Below, piece after piece: positions 13,780 through 21,366 of a stretch of DNA of 21,366 bases. Where the stretch lies: assembly GCA_016210395.1 (NCBI GenBank), contig JACQUI010000386.1, positions 1 to 21,366 on the forward strand, given 5' to 3'. This stretch comes from Chloroflexota bacterium (lineage in GTDB: Bacteria > Chloroflexota > Dehalococcoidia > Lucifugimonadales > JACPCL1). Position numbers and translations under genes: made by a program. The notes below the pieces were generated by a model. It was not told where the DNA came from. It ran no database searches and saw only the letters and a list, made by a program, of their open reading frames with translations. The number at the start of each line of letters is the position of its first letter. Position 1 is the first letter of the stretch.

Positions 13780-15552
13780 ATGCTGCTGAAGCTGCTGTTC
13801 GCGCTGCTTACCGTCGGACTCTTTTCCTGTACTCCCCATCCCGCATCCGCGCCGGTTGATGAAAGCGGCGCTGCCCCAAGCCCGGTGCTGGGCCCTGGCT
13901 CTCCAACCCGGGGAGTGCCGGTGGCTACTCCGGTCCCCTCTCAGGGCGCAGCTATTGCGGGCCAAGTTGTAAAACAAGGCGGCATTCTTGTGCTGGCTAA
14001 CCGGGGCGACCCTCCCGCCGGTTTTGACCCGCTGCGGACCAGCAGCATCGCTCTCCACCACGTCGCAGGCGCTCTTTTCGGCCCCGGGAACCTGGTCATG
14101 CGATGCCGGGAGAACATGTATCTTATTTGCCCGTACCTTGCTACAAGCTGGATAGCAAACGCCGGCTTTACCGAGTGGACGTTCACCTTGAGGAACGGAG
14201 TCTACTGGCACGACGGGACTCCTTTTTCTGCTGAAGACGCCAAGTTCTGGTTCGACCTGGCCTACTTCGGCGCTGAAGCGGGGGACAAAGTGCGAGCGCC
14301 CGCGTACTTCAAAGGCGAGCTGGGTGAAGTCGAGAAGGTGGAGGCGCTGGAGCAGAACAGGCTTCGGATAACCTTGCGTCACCGCAACCCTTATTTCCTA
14401 GACGTTCTTGCCAATCCCCGGTTCAAGATCGCCCACCCTCGCCATCTGATGCGGCCCCGCATGCAGCAGGGAGATGTGAGCCTTGGCCCCCTGGATGTCG
14501 GCCTTGCCGGCCTGGGGCCGTTCAAACTAGAGAAATACGAGCCGGGGAGCGTCGTCCGGCTGCGCCGCTTCGACCGCTACTGGGAGGCGGGAGAGGACGG
14601 CGGCGCGCTCCCCTACTTGGATGGCATTGATTACGTGGTCATGCCTGACCCGTTTGCCATGGACGTGGCGTTTCGTACGGGCCGGCTCGATGGTGGAGCG
14701 CGTGGCCAGGGACACTACCTCACCGCCGAGCGGAAGCAGGGCTACGTCAAGGACTTGGGCGGCGACGTCTTCTTTGCCGAGATGGAAGGAGGCGCTTTCC
14801 GGTTGGCCTTCAATGTTCTGAAACAAGGCCCCTGGCAGGAGCCGCGAGTGCGCAGGGCAATGGCCCTTTCGATAGACAAACGGGCGGCCATTCCGTCGGC
14901 GCTGGGCGGTTTTGGCTGGACTTCGCCCGACTTGGGGCCGCCCAGCATCCCCACTCCAAGGCAGTTCGTCAACTGGCCGAAGTTCGACCTGGACCCGCTG
15001 GAAGAGAAGCGGGCTGAAGCGAAACGGCTGATGGCTGGGGCCGGGTATGCCGAAGGGTTCTCTATGGGACACCTGTGCCGCGCGCTGAATCCCGCGCCGT
15101 GCGAGTTCCTCAAAGCCCAGCTCGGCGGTATTGGCGTGGACCTCAAGCTGCAAATTGTGGACGAAGGGGAGTGGAATAGGGCTCGGGTCAGCCTCGACTA
15201 CGACAGCCAGGAGGGACGCCTGGAGCCGTCGCCGATACCGGAGGGGACGGAGGCTGTCTACGGCCGCTACAGCAGCAACCCCGACGCCTATGCCAAGCAC
15301 GAGGACCCAAGGCTGGACGAACTCTACCTGCGTCTGAGAGACGCCCTCACGTTCGATGACCGGGTCAGGGTCTGGCGTGAGATAGAGCACTACCTTTTCG
15401 TTGAGCAAACGTATGTCATACCCATCGCCGAATCAATCAATGTGACGCCATACCGCACGTACGTCAAAGGTCTCGCCATACCCACAGAGGACGGCCACAC
15501 CAACACGGACTTTGCCACAACGTGGATAGAAAAGAGGCAAGGGGCCAAGTAG
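13780..15552 (+). CDS. ABC transporter substrate-binding lipoprotein, peptide/nickel family 5
   Basis: A 590-residue extracytoplasmic binding protein of the SBP_bac_5 type. The signal ends with lipobox LFSC (C17), followed by a Pro/Ser-rich linker, and the binding domain begins near residue 65 (GGILVLANRGDPP). The family motif WHDGTPFSAEDAKF starts at W143; GLGPFKLEKYEPG and VRRAMALSIDK are also typical. The length fits the family. The ligand is unknown: oligopeptides, nickel chelates and other solutes all occur in this family. It lies 119 nt after the redox operon and probably has its own promoter, though I cannot point to one. Permease genes follow after 52 nt. Confidence 0.9.
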   Translation: MLLKLLFALLTVGLFSCTPHPASAPVDESGAAPSPVLGPGSPTRGVPVATPVPSQGAAIAGQVVKQGGILVLANRGDPPAGFDPLRTSSIALHHVAGALFGPGNLVMRCRENMYLICPYLATSWIANAGFTEWTFTLRNGVYWHDGTPFSAEDAKFWFDLAYFGAEAGDKVRAPAYFKGELGEVEKVEALEQNRLRITLRHRNPYFLDVLANPRFKIAHPRHLMRPRMQQGDVSLGPLDVGLAGLGPFKLEKYEPGSVVRLRRFDRYWEAGEDGGALPYLDGIDYVVMPDPFAMDVAFRTGRLDGGARGQGHYLTAERKQGYVKDLGGDVFFAEMEGGAFRLAFNVLKQGPWQEPRVRRAMALSIDKRAAIPSALGGFGWTSPDLGPPSIPTPRQFVNWPKFDLDPLEEKRAEAKRLMAGAGYAEGFSMGHLCRALNPAPCEFLKAQLGGIGVDLKLQIVDEGEWNRARVSLDYDSQEGRLEPSPIPEGTEAVYGRYSSNPDAYAKHEDPRLDELYLRLRDALTFDDRVRVWREIEHYLFVEQTYVIPIAESINVTPYRTYVKGLAIPTEDGHTNTDFATTWIEKRQGAK

Positions 15553-15604
15553 CGAAGGCAATGGAAGGCCCGCGCGAAGGCGCTCCCCTCACGCCGTCAA
15601 AGTG

Positions 15605-16558
15605 ATGCGCAGATACCTGGCATGGAGACTCGCCCTCTTCGCTCCGACAGTCCTGGCAGCGTCTCTTGCGGTGTTTCTCGTGATGCGCGCGCTGCCCGGC
15701 GACATCGTCCTTGTCATCGCGGGAGACGCCGCCGTGAGTCCCCTGGTAAGGGAAACGCTGCGGGAGGAGCTTGGCCTTAACGACCCTCTTCACGTCCAGT
15801 ACGGCAGGTGGCTGTGGAGCATGGTCAACGGCGAGTTTGGGGGCCGATCGCTGGAGACCAGGGAGCCTATCCGCGCCATTGTCGGAAGGCAACTCCCGGT
15901 CACGCTGCTGCTCGCGGCATACACGCTGCTGCTGTCAGTCGTTGTCTCGGCGCCTCTGGGTGTCGCCGCCGCGGCATGGCACAACCGGTGGCCGGACCGC
16001 GTCATTCGAATAGCAACCCTCGGCGGGATCGCTCTCCCCAGCCTCTGGGTGGCCATCATGGTCCTGCTGGCGCTTCTGCTTGTCTTTCGCTGGTCGCCGC
16101 CGGTGATCTATTCCTCACCCTGGGCCGACCCGCGGACACATCTGCAGATGGCGGTCTGGCCTACCCTGGTCCTCTCTTGGGAGTACGGCGCCCATCTTGT
16201 TCGAGTGACGCGCTCCAGCATGTTGGAAGCGCTTGGCCAGCAGTATGTCGCAGCGGCGCGGGGAAAGGGGCTGCCCGAGCATCACGTCATCCTGCGGCAC
16301 GCCCTCCCCAATGCGCTGGTCCCGTTTGTGACCATGCTTGGCTTGCAGTTCGGTGGCTTGCTCAGCGGGACGCTCATCCTGGAGACCATCTTCGGACTGC
16401 CGGGCGTTGGCAGGGGCCTCGTCCAGGCGGCTCTGGCCCGGGATTACCCTGTCGTCCAGAGCCTTGCAACCCTCTTCGTGTCCTTGTCCCTGGTTGTGAG
16501 CCTGGCAGTGGACGTTACCTATGCGCGAATAGACCCGCGCATCTCCCACTCCCCATGA
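15605..16558 (+). CDS. ABC transporter permease, DppB-like
   Basis: A 317-residue inner-membrane permease. It opens with MRRYLAWRLALFAPTVLAAS, the usual first membrane segment of DppB/OppB proteins, then an external segment with LREELGLNDPLHVQYGRW, and five further membrane segments. The EAA loop that contacts the ATPase reads YVAAARGKGLPEHHVILRHA at about residues 213-232. ATG 15605 is used; the GTG directly before it (15602) would add one residue and no clear ribosome site separates them. It pairs with the next gene to form the channel for the binding protein encoded upstream. Confidence 0.92.
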   Translation: MRRYLAWRLALFAPTVLAASLAVFLVMRALPGDIVLVIAGDAAVSPLVRETLREELGLNDPLHVQYGRWLWSMVNGEFGGRSLETREPIRAIVGRQLPVTLLLAAYTLLLSVVVSAPLGVAAAAWHNRWPDRVIRIATLGGIALPSLWVAIMVLLALLLVFRWSPPVIYSSPWADPRTHLQMAVWPTLVLSWEYGAHLVRVTRSSMLEALGQQYVAAARGKGLPEHHVILRHALPNALVPFVTMLGLQFGGLLSGTLILETIFGLPGVGRGLVQAALARDYPVVQSLATLFVSLSLVVSLAVDVTYARIDPRISHSP

Positions 16559-16586
16559 CTCATTTACCTGGCCATTCCGGCAAGCC

Positions 16587-17489
16587 ATGAAACGCATTGA
16601 CCACAACGGACCCACCCCCCAGCAGCCCTACGTGACCCGGGCCGCCGGCCGCGCCTGGGAAATCACAAAGGCGCGGCCCCTGGCCCTGTCCTGCACAGCC
16701 GTACTCCTCGTGATGGCCACGGCTGCGCTTCTCGCTGATTTCGTTGCGCCGCGAGACCCGCTTGCCCAGGACATAGCCGGCCGCCTGCTCCCGCCTGGGA
16801 ACGACCACCTTTTCGGGACGGACGGGTTTGGGCGTGACGTTTTCAGCCGGGTAGTCCACGGAGCGCGCGCCTCGCTCTTTGTCTCGGCTCTCGCCGTGGG
16901 TATGGCCGCCGCCGCTGGAATCTGCTCCGGCATGTTTTCGGCCTACTGGGGAGGCAAGCTCGATCTGCTGCTCCAAAGAGCCGTGGACGTCTTGCTTGGC
17001 CTCCCGTACCTTGTGCTGGCCATCATCATGGTTGTCGCCCTGGGGCCTTCCTGGGTCTCAGTCGCCTTCGCCATCGCGCTTGCCCTGGCTCCCCAGATCG
17101 CCCGCCTGTCGAGGGCGAGCGCGCTTTCAACAAGGGAAGAACCCTACGTAGACGCGGCAAGGGCCATGGGGGCGAGCTCGTTTCACACCATTTGGAAGCA
17201 CGTGCTGCCCAACAGCCTGCCGCCGGTACTGGCGCAGGTGTCGGGGTATTTCGGCACTGCCGTGGCCGCCGAGACCGCCCTGAGCTTCCTTGCCCTGGGA
17301 ATCCCTCCGCCCTATCCTGCATGGGGGCGGATGCTGCAGGAAGGGGTACGCCAGTACTTCGAGGCGGCGCCTTGGGCAACGGTATTCCCCGGGCTGGCGC
17401 TCAGCGCCACGGTGGCCGGCGCCGCCCTGCTGGGCGAGGAGATCCGTGACCTTCTGGACCCGAGGCGCTCCCGAAGCCGTCGCGGTTGA
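16587..17489 (+). CDS. ABC transporter permease, DppC-like
   Basis: A 300-residue permease of the DppC/OppC type. After a membrane segment at about 31-53 comes the characteristic HLFGTDGFGRDVFSRVVHGA, then five membrane segments, with the EAA loop YVDAARAMGASSFHTIWKHV at about 186-205. It lies 28 nt after the DppB-like gene and closes the importer operon. No ATPase genes follow; the next genes are on the opposite strand. The importer must therefore borrow ATPases encoded elsewhere, or this is a partial cluster. Confidence 0.92.
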   Translation: MKRIDHNGPTPQQPYVTRAAGRAWEITKARPLALSCTAVLLVMATAALLADFVAPRDPLAQDIAGRLLPPGNDHLFGTDGFGRDVFSRVVHGARASLFVSALAVGMAAAAGICSGMFSAYWGGKLDLLLQRAVDVLLGLPYLVLAIIMVVALGPSWVSVAFAIALALAPQIARLSRASALSTREEPYVDAARAMGASSFHTIWKHVLPNSLPPVLAQVSGYFGTAVAAETALSFLALGIPPPYPAWGRMLQEGVRQYFEAAPWATVFPGLALSATVAGAALLGEEIRDLLDPRRSRSRRG

Positions 17490-17503
17490 GCATGCACGCC
17501 GAA

Positions 17504-17529
17504 GTAGAGGCGCAAGCCTGCGCCCCTAC
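17504..17529. repeat. GC-rich inverted repeat between convergent genes
   Basis: Positions 17504-17514 (gtagaggcgca) and 17519-17529 (tgcgcccctac) pair at 10 of 11 positions with a four-base loop. The repeat lies in the 61-nt gap between the converging importer and exporter operons. No strong T tract follows on either strand, so it may be a weak two-way terminator or a palindromic repeat of the gtaggggcgca type. Confidence 0.55.
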
Positions 17530-17550
17530 GACCAACGACTTTTCATCCGC

Positions 17551-18165
17551 TCATCCGCCTCTCGCTCCTCCGGCGGGGCCAAGCAGCGCGCCTTCCAGCC
17601 CCTCAGGAGTGATGACAACCGTCCTCGCCTCCAAGGAGCCGTCCTCGGCACGCTGGCCGGTTACCTGCACGCGGACGCCCGCCGACAGATCCGACGGCTT
17701 GCCCGTGGCCAGTGTCCGTATCTGCGTCGTTTCGCTGATCCTGGCGCTGAGCGGGCCCTGCGGCGTATTCACGGTGAGCACATCGCCCTCGACCTTCTCT
17801 ACCGTGCCCGTGAGCCCGCGGCCCGCAATACCCCCGCCCCCGCCAAAGCCACCCTGCCCCCCCTGACTGCCCTGGAACTGCTGGCGAAGCTGGTCAAGCT
17901 GCTCCTGGGACAAGGGCGCTCCCTGCCCATCCTGGCCTCTGAACTGCTGGCGAAGCTGGTCGCGCTGCTCCGGCGTCAGAGGCCCACCCGTGCCTTGCGG
18001 CGCTGCCGGCGTTGGTGTGCTGGGAGATGGGATTGCGGCGACGTTGAGGTTCGACGCCTCCGCACGGCTCTTGCCCAGGGCAATGCCGCCTGCGAAGGCC
18101 CCGCCCACCGTGCCGCCCCACACCAGAACAACAAGAAGCAACACCACAAACGCGCTTGTCTTCAT
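17551..18165 (-). CDS. Exported DUF5666-like protein with Gln/Gly-rich repeats
   Basis: A 204-residue protein. Residues 4-30 form a signal or membrane anchor. A Pro/Thr stretch follows, then two similar units, LTPEQRDQLRQQFRGQDGQG and LSQEQLDQLRQQFQGSQGGQ, and a Gly run. Residues about 118-190 (LTGTVEKVEGDVLTVNTPQG ... VRVQVTGQRAEDGSLEARTV) fit the small beta-barrel DUF5666. The role of that domain is not established. ATG 18165 has aaggag eight bases upstream. It is the last gene of the minus-strand exporter operon, 30 nt after the permease. The Gly/Gln-rich stretch resembles the tail of the membrane fusion protein, so the two may interact (inference). Confidence 0.75.
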   Translation of the reverse strand: MKTSAFVVLLLVVLVWGGTVGGAFAGGIALGKSRAEASNLNVAAIPSPSTPTPAAPQGTGGPLTPEQRDQLRQQFRGQDGQGAPLSQEQLDQLRQQFQGSQGGQGGFGGGGGIAGRGLTGTVEKVEGDVLTVNTPQGPLSARISETTQIRTLATGKPSDLSAGVRVQVTGQRAEDGSLEARTVVITPEGLEGALLGPAGGARGG

Positions 18166-18195
18166 GAGAACACTCCTTACAGAGATGATTCCTGG

Positions 18196-19440
18196 CTATT
18201 CGTGCCGCAGCGCCTCGATGGGGCGCAACCTGGCGGCGCGCATGGCGGGATAAATGCCGAAGAACAGCCCGATAACCGCCGAGACCACCATAGCAAGCAG
18301 GGCAATATCACCGCTGAAGGCGGTAGTGAGCGTCTGGGTCCCCAAGGAGCGGCCGTTGATAACCTGCGACGCCCCCAGCCCCAGGGCAACGCCGGCGCCG
18401 CCGCCGGCCACAGTCAAAAGCGTGGCCTCGGTGAGAAACTGCAGCAGCACGTCCCGGCGCTTTGCGCCCATCGCCTTGCGTATCCCGATCTCCCGCGTGC
18501 GCTCCGTCACGGACACCAGCATGATGTTCATGACGCCGATCCCGCCCACAAGCAGGGATATGCCGGCGATGGCCCCCAGGAACACCACAAAGGTGTTTGT
18601 TGTCTCCTGCAAGGTCTCCAGGGCATCCTGCTGGCTGGAGATGGTGAAGTCGTCTTCACCGGTGATGCGATGCCGCAGGCGGAGGACTGTTGCCACTTGC
18701 TGCGTCGCTGCATCCATCTCGCCCTGGTCCACGGCCTGGAGGTTGATGGTCTGCACGGTGACGCCGCCCTGAGTGGTGCGCCTGTTTGCCAGCCGGAAGT
18801 AGGCGGTGGTGATGGGGACAAGGGCTTGGTCGTCCAAGTTGCCCAGGACGCTGCCGCCCTTGCTCTGCAGCACACCAATGACCGTAAACTCCCGCCCGTT
18901 GAGGCGCACCGTTTGGCCCACCGGGTCGCGGAAGCCGAAAAGCGTCTCCGCCACCCGCGCGCCGAGGACGACGACCAGGGCGCTATCCTGAACGTGGGTT
19001 GCGGTGATGAACTGGCCCGAGGCCACAGGGAAGTTGCGTACCCACTGGTACTCGGGCGTCACGCCGACAACACGGGTCGCCGTATTCTTTGTTCCCGCCC
19101 TCAACTGTGCAGTGGCCCCCAGCTCTGGCGCGACGGACGCCACCGCAGGGGAGAAGAGGGGATCAGCCAGGGCTTGGGCGTCCTCCAGTGTGAGTGTCGC
19201 CGAAGTGCCCAGGCCGGCGCTGACGCCGCCCTGCGTGTTGGACCCGGGGCGGATGAACAGCAGGTTCGTTCCCAGCCCCTCTATGCGGGAGGTGATGGAC
19301 TTCTGCGCCCCCCGGCCAATGGACATGAGGGTGATGACCGCCGCCACGCCTATGACAATACCCAGCAACGTGAGGCCCGCCCGCAGCTTGTTTGCCCCCA
19401 TGGAGTCCAGGGCAGTCCGGAGGACTGAGGCGATGGTCAT
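18196..19440 (-). CDS. MacB/FtsX-type ABC permease
   Basis: A 414-residue permease of the MacB family. It has an N-terminal membrane segment (about 22-43), an extracytoplasmic MacB-type domain (about 45-280), then three membrane segments: TFVVFLGAIAGISLLVGGIG near 285-310, a segment near 350-370, and one near 375-395. Conserved hallmarks are NKLRAGLTLLGIVIGVAAVI near the start, ERTREIGIRKAMGAKRRDVL after segment 2, and RAARLRPIEALRHE at the end. The ATPase is a separate protein. These transporters act by mechanotransmission, moving peptides, lipids or toxins. Its start overlaps the ATPase stop (19437-19440). Confidence 0.93.
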   Translation of the reverse strand: MTIASVLRTALDSMGANKLRAGLTLLGIVIGVAAVITLMSIGRGAQKSITSRIEGLGTNLLFIRPGSNTQGGVSAGLGTSATLTLEDAQALADPLFSPAVASVAPELGATAQLRAGTKNTATRVVGVTPEYQWVRNFPVASGQFITATHVQDSALVVVLGARVAETLFGFRDPVGQTVRLNGREFTVIGVLQSKGGSVLGNLDDQALVPITTAYFRLANRRTTQGGVTVQTINLQAVDQGEMDAATQQVATVLRLRHRITGEDDFTISSQQDALETLQETTNTFVVFLGAIAGISLLVGGIGVMNIMLVSVTERTREIGIRKAMGAKRRDVLLQFLTEATLLTVAGGGAGVALGLGASQVINGRSLGTQTLTTAFSGDIALLAMVVSAVIGLFFGIYPAMRAARLRPIEALRHE

Positions 19441-20174
19441 GGCGTGCTTCTCCCTGCCATTGCGCTGGGGACCTTCGCCTCGTGGACAACTGGCTGGTCC
19501 CTGACCACCTGGCCGTCCAGCATAGCGATGACCCGCCGGGTGTGGGCCGCGATGTCCGGCTCGTGGGTCACGACGATGACCGTGAGGCCCTCCTCTTCGT
19601 TAAGCTGCTTCAGCAGCGACATGATCTCCATGCTGGAGGCGCTGTCCAGGTTGCCTGTGGGTTCATCTGCCAGAAGAATAGAGGGGTTTTTCACCAGCGC
19701 CCGCGCAATGCCCACGCGCTGCTGCTGGCCGCCGGAAAGCTCGGTGGGCTTGTGGGCCATGCGATCGGCAAGCCCAACTCTGGTAAGGGCCTCCTTTGCC
19801 CGGCGCGACCTGTTCTTGCCGTCGCCGTACAGCATAGGCAGCTCCACGTTTGCCAGCGCCGTTGCCCTTGGCAAGAGGTTGTAGGTTTGGAAGACGAAGC
19901 CAATTTTCCTGGAGCGAATGGCCGCCAGCGTGTCGTCGCCCAGTTGCCCCACCTCTTCGCTGTCCAGCAGATAGCGGCCGGAGGTGGGCGTGTCCAGGCA
20001 GCCCAGGATGTTCATGAGGGTTGACTTGCCGGAGCCGGAGGGCCCCATGATGGCGACCATTTCTCCCCTGGCGATGGACAGGGTGACGCCGCGCAGGGCG
20101 TGGACTTCCACCTTGCCCATGCGATAGGTCTTGGCGATCGCTTCGAGTTGAATTACCTGTTCCTGTGTTGTCAT
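19437..20174 (-). CDS. MacB/LolD-type ABC ATPase
   Basis: A 245-residue ATPase. Walker A is GPSGSGKST (44-52), followed by a Q-loop FVFQTYNLLP, signature LSGGQQQRVGIARAL, Walker B ILLADEPTGNLD and the switch His in VVTHEP. This is the full set for a LolD/MacB-class ATPase that powers an FtsX-like permease. ATG 20174 (MTTQEQVIQLEAIAKTY) begins the conserved domain; an open frame to 20264 lacks homology. No strong ribosome site is seen before ATG 20174. It is coupled to the permease by an ATGA overlap and lies 107 nt after the membrane fusion gene. Confidence 0.95.
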   Translation of the reverse strand: MTTQEQVIQLEAIAKTYRMGKVEVHALRGVTLSIARGEMVAIMGPSGSGKSTLMNILGCLDTPTSGRYLLDSEEVGQLGDDTLAAIRSRKIGFVFQTYNLLPRATALANVELPMLYGDGKNRSRRAKEALTRVGLADRMAHKPTELSGGQQQRVGIARALVKNPSILLADEPTGNLDSASSMEIMSLLKQLNEEEGLTVIVVTHEPDIAAHTRRVIAMLDGQVVRDQPVVHEAKVPSAMAGRSTP

Positions 20175-20244
20175 GCGCAAACGTGCCTGTGGTCTGCCTT
20201 GCCAGTATGAGGATGTAGGAGCAACCTGTCGTCCTCCCTTGGGT

Positions 20245-20260
20245 CCCGACGCGCGTCGGG
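20245..20260. promoter_or_regulatory. 16-bp perfect palindrome, possible operator
   Basis: cccgacgcgcgtcggg is perfectly self-complementary and lies in the 107-nt spacer between the membrane fusion gene and the ATPase gene. With no loop and no T tract it is not a good terminator. It may be a dimeric regulator site, or a chance GC-rich palindrome. Confidence 0.3.
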
Positions 20261-20281
20261 GCATGTGCGACTCTAAGAACG

Positions 20282-21366
20282 TTACCTGTTCGTGTTGCCG
20301 GCACCCTGGCGCTGGCCGCCCTGGCCGCCTGTAAACCCCTGCCCTCCGCCGCCAACGCCGGTAAGTCCCGCAAGTCCTCCCGCGCCGCCGAAACCTCCTT
20401 GCCCAGGCCGCACGTTGATCTGCCCCGTCGTGGTCACCTGCGCCGTCTCCATCAGTATCCTGTCATCCTGGCCCAGGCCCGCCGTCACCGCCACCCAGAA
20501 GTCGTCGCTGTTGCCCAGGGTCACCGGCTGCTCTTCCAGCTTGCCGCCTTTCATGAGCTTCACCGTTGGCTGCTGAAAGCTGCCGTACACGGCCTGGGTG
20601 GGTATGAGCAGCACGCCCTTGTCCTCCCTGATGACGATGTCCGCCGTGGCGCTGAGACCCTCCCGCAGTTGCACGCCTTCGGGTACTTGAAGCTGCACGC
20701 GGATGGGATAGCTCACCACGCCCTGCTGAGTGCGCGCCGCCGAAGCGATGCTGGATACCGTGCCCGCCAGCGTCTGGCCCGGCAGTGCATCCATGGTGAT
20801 CACCACCTGGGCGCCTTCCTTCACAAACAGGACGTCAATCTCGTCAACCACGCCGTCCATCTCTACGACCGTGGTATCCGCCACCTCCATAGCAGCAGTG
20901 TTGGCGTTGACGGTCTGGCCGGCCTCGATAGTAACCGCAGTGACCACACCCTTGATGGGCGCTTTCAGCGTTGCGCCTTCCAGCCGCTGCAACGCGGCAT
21001 CCAGCGCTGCCTGCGCCGCCGCTATATCTTTCTGGCGCAGCTCGACGTCCAGGGGGTCGGGAGCTTCCAACACTTCGGCCAGGTCCGCCTCCGCTTTCTC
21101 CAGGTTGGCCTGGGCTACCGTCACCTGCTTCACCTTCACGTCCAACTCCAGCGGGTCAGGGCCTGCCTTGAGAGTAGCCATGCCGTCCTGGGCAGCTTTC
21201 AGGGCATCCTGCGCCTGTGTGATCGACCCGTCTTCCTTGGCCGTGGCTTTGTCCGCCTGATTTTTCAGAGCAACCTGAGCGTCCCTGGCCGCTTGAAGCG
21301 CATCCCAGGCATCCTCCATCTCCTTCATGATGCAGACGTCGCCTTTGGGAAGAAGCGATCCTACAC
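20282..21366 (-). CDS. Membrane fusion protein (HlyD/MacA-like), 5' end outside the window
   Basis: At least 361 residues; the reading frame stays open through the window edge at 21366, so the N-terminus (signal and first part of the lipoyl domain) is missing. The visible part starts VGSLLPKGDVCI and continues into long Ala/Gln/Lys/Asp helices forming a coiled-coil hairpin. Next come the second lipoyl half LKAPIKGVVTAVTIEAGQTV, the beta-barrel EIDVLFVKEGAQVVITMDALPGQTLAGTV, and the membrane-proximal domain. The tail is Gly/Gln-rich (GGFGGAGGLAGLTGVGGGGQ). It links the MacB-like transporter to the cell exterior; no TolC partner is encoded here, which fits a single-membrane cell. An internal ATG at 21328 is probably not the start. 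Confidence 0.93.
   Translation of the reverse strand, partial: VGSLLPKGDVCIMKEMEDAWDALQAARDAQVALKNQADKATAKEDGSITQAQDALKAAQDGMATLKAGPDPLELDVKVKQVTVAQANLEKAEADLAEVLEAPDPLDVELRQKDIAAAQAALDAALQRLEGATLKAPIKGVVTAVTIEAGQTVNANTAAMEVADTTVVEMDGVVDEIDVLFVKEGAQVVITMDALPGQTLAGTVSSIASAARTQQGVVSYPIRVQLQVPEGVQLREGLSATADIVIREDKGVLLIPTQAVYGSFQQPTVKLMKGGKLEEQPVTLGNSDDFWVAVTAGLGQDDRILMETAQVTTTGQINVRPGQGGFGGAGGLAGLTGVGGGGQGFTGGQGGQRQGAGNTNR

Noticed and set aside
17290..19428. A 712-codon plus-strand frame across the DppC end, DUF5666 and MacB-type genes
   Set aside because: It overlaps three strongly supported genes and its product is Arg/His-rich with no coherent domain.

Overview
The window is GC-rich, densely coded bacterial DNA. 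Many secreted proteins are lipoproteins carrying long Thr-Pro linkers, there is a MacAB-like exporter set with no outer-membrane partner in view, and there are GC-rich palindromic intergenic repeats. Together these suggest a member of the Chloroflexota, perhaps Dehalococcoidia-like. That is inference from style; no rRNA or other marker gene is present.

Layout. (1) 1-553 has no supported gene and holds an intrinsic terminator. (2) 554-2480 is an accessory stretch marked by local duplication. It holds a small protein made of two tandem 25-residue units, two tandem paralogous zinc-ribbon genes, three related terminators, a decayed copy of the start of a receiver-like gene, and a palindromic repeat. 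(3) 2523-13660 is a run of ten same-strand genes, joined by several ATGA overlaps and short gaps: a pseudo-receiver, a CcdA/DsbD-type membrane protein, a beta-propeller lipoprotein, an alpha/beta-hydrolase lipoprotein, a c-type cytochrome lipoprotein, a type-1 copper (cupredoxin) lipoprotein, two sister membrane proteins, an FMN-binding protein, ApbE, and an RnfD/NqrB-like membrane domain fused to a ferredoxin-reductase domain. (4) 13780-17489 encodes a peptide/nickel-type ABC importer: a binding protein and two permeases, without ATPases. (5) On the minus strand, 21366-17551 encodes a membrane fusion protein (cut by the window edge), an ABC ATPase, a MacB-type permease and a DUF5666-like secreted protein. 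It converges on the importer.

The most interesting unit is region 3. A possible electron path, inferred from family roles, runs from NAD(P)H to the FNR domain, through the RnfD-like membrane domain, to a flavinylated exported protein (motif DVVSGATQT, FMN attached by ApbE), then to the cytochrome c and cupredoxin lipoproteins. The end point may be the His-rich beta-propeller lipoprotein or one of the two orphan membrane proteins. The CcdA-type protein would carry reducing power outward for thiol, haem or copper-centre maturation. The set resembles parts of Rnf/Nqr, of Nos (FMN-binding NosR plus ApbE-like NosX feeding a propeller enzyme) and of flavin-based extracellular electron transfer, but matches none of them.
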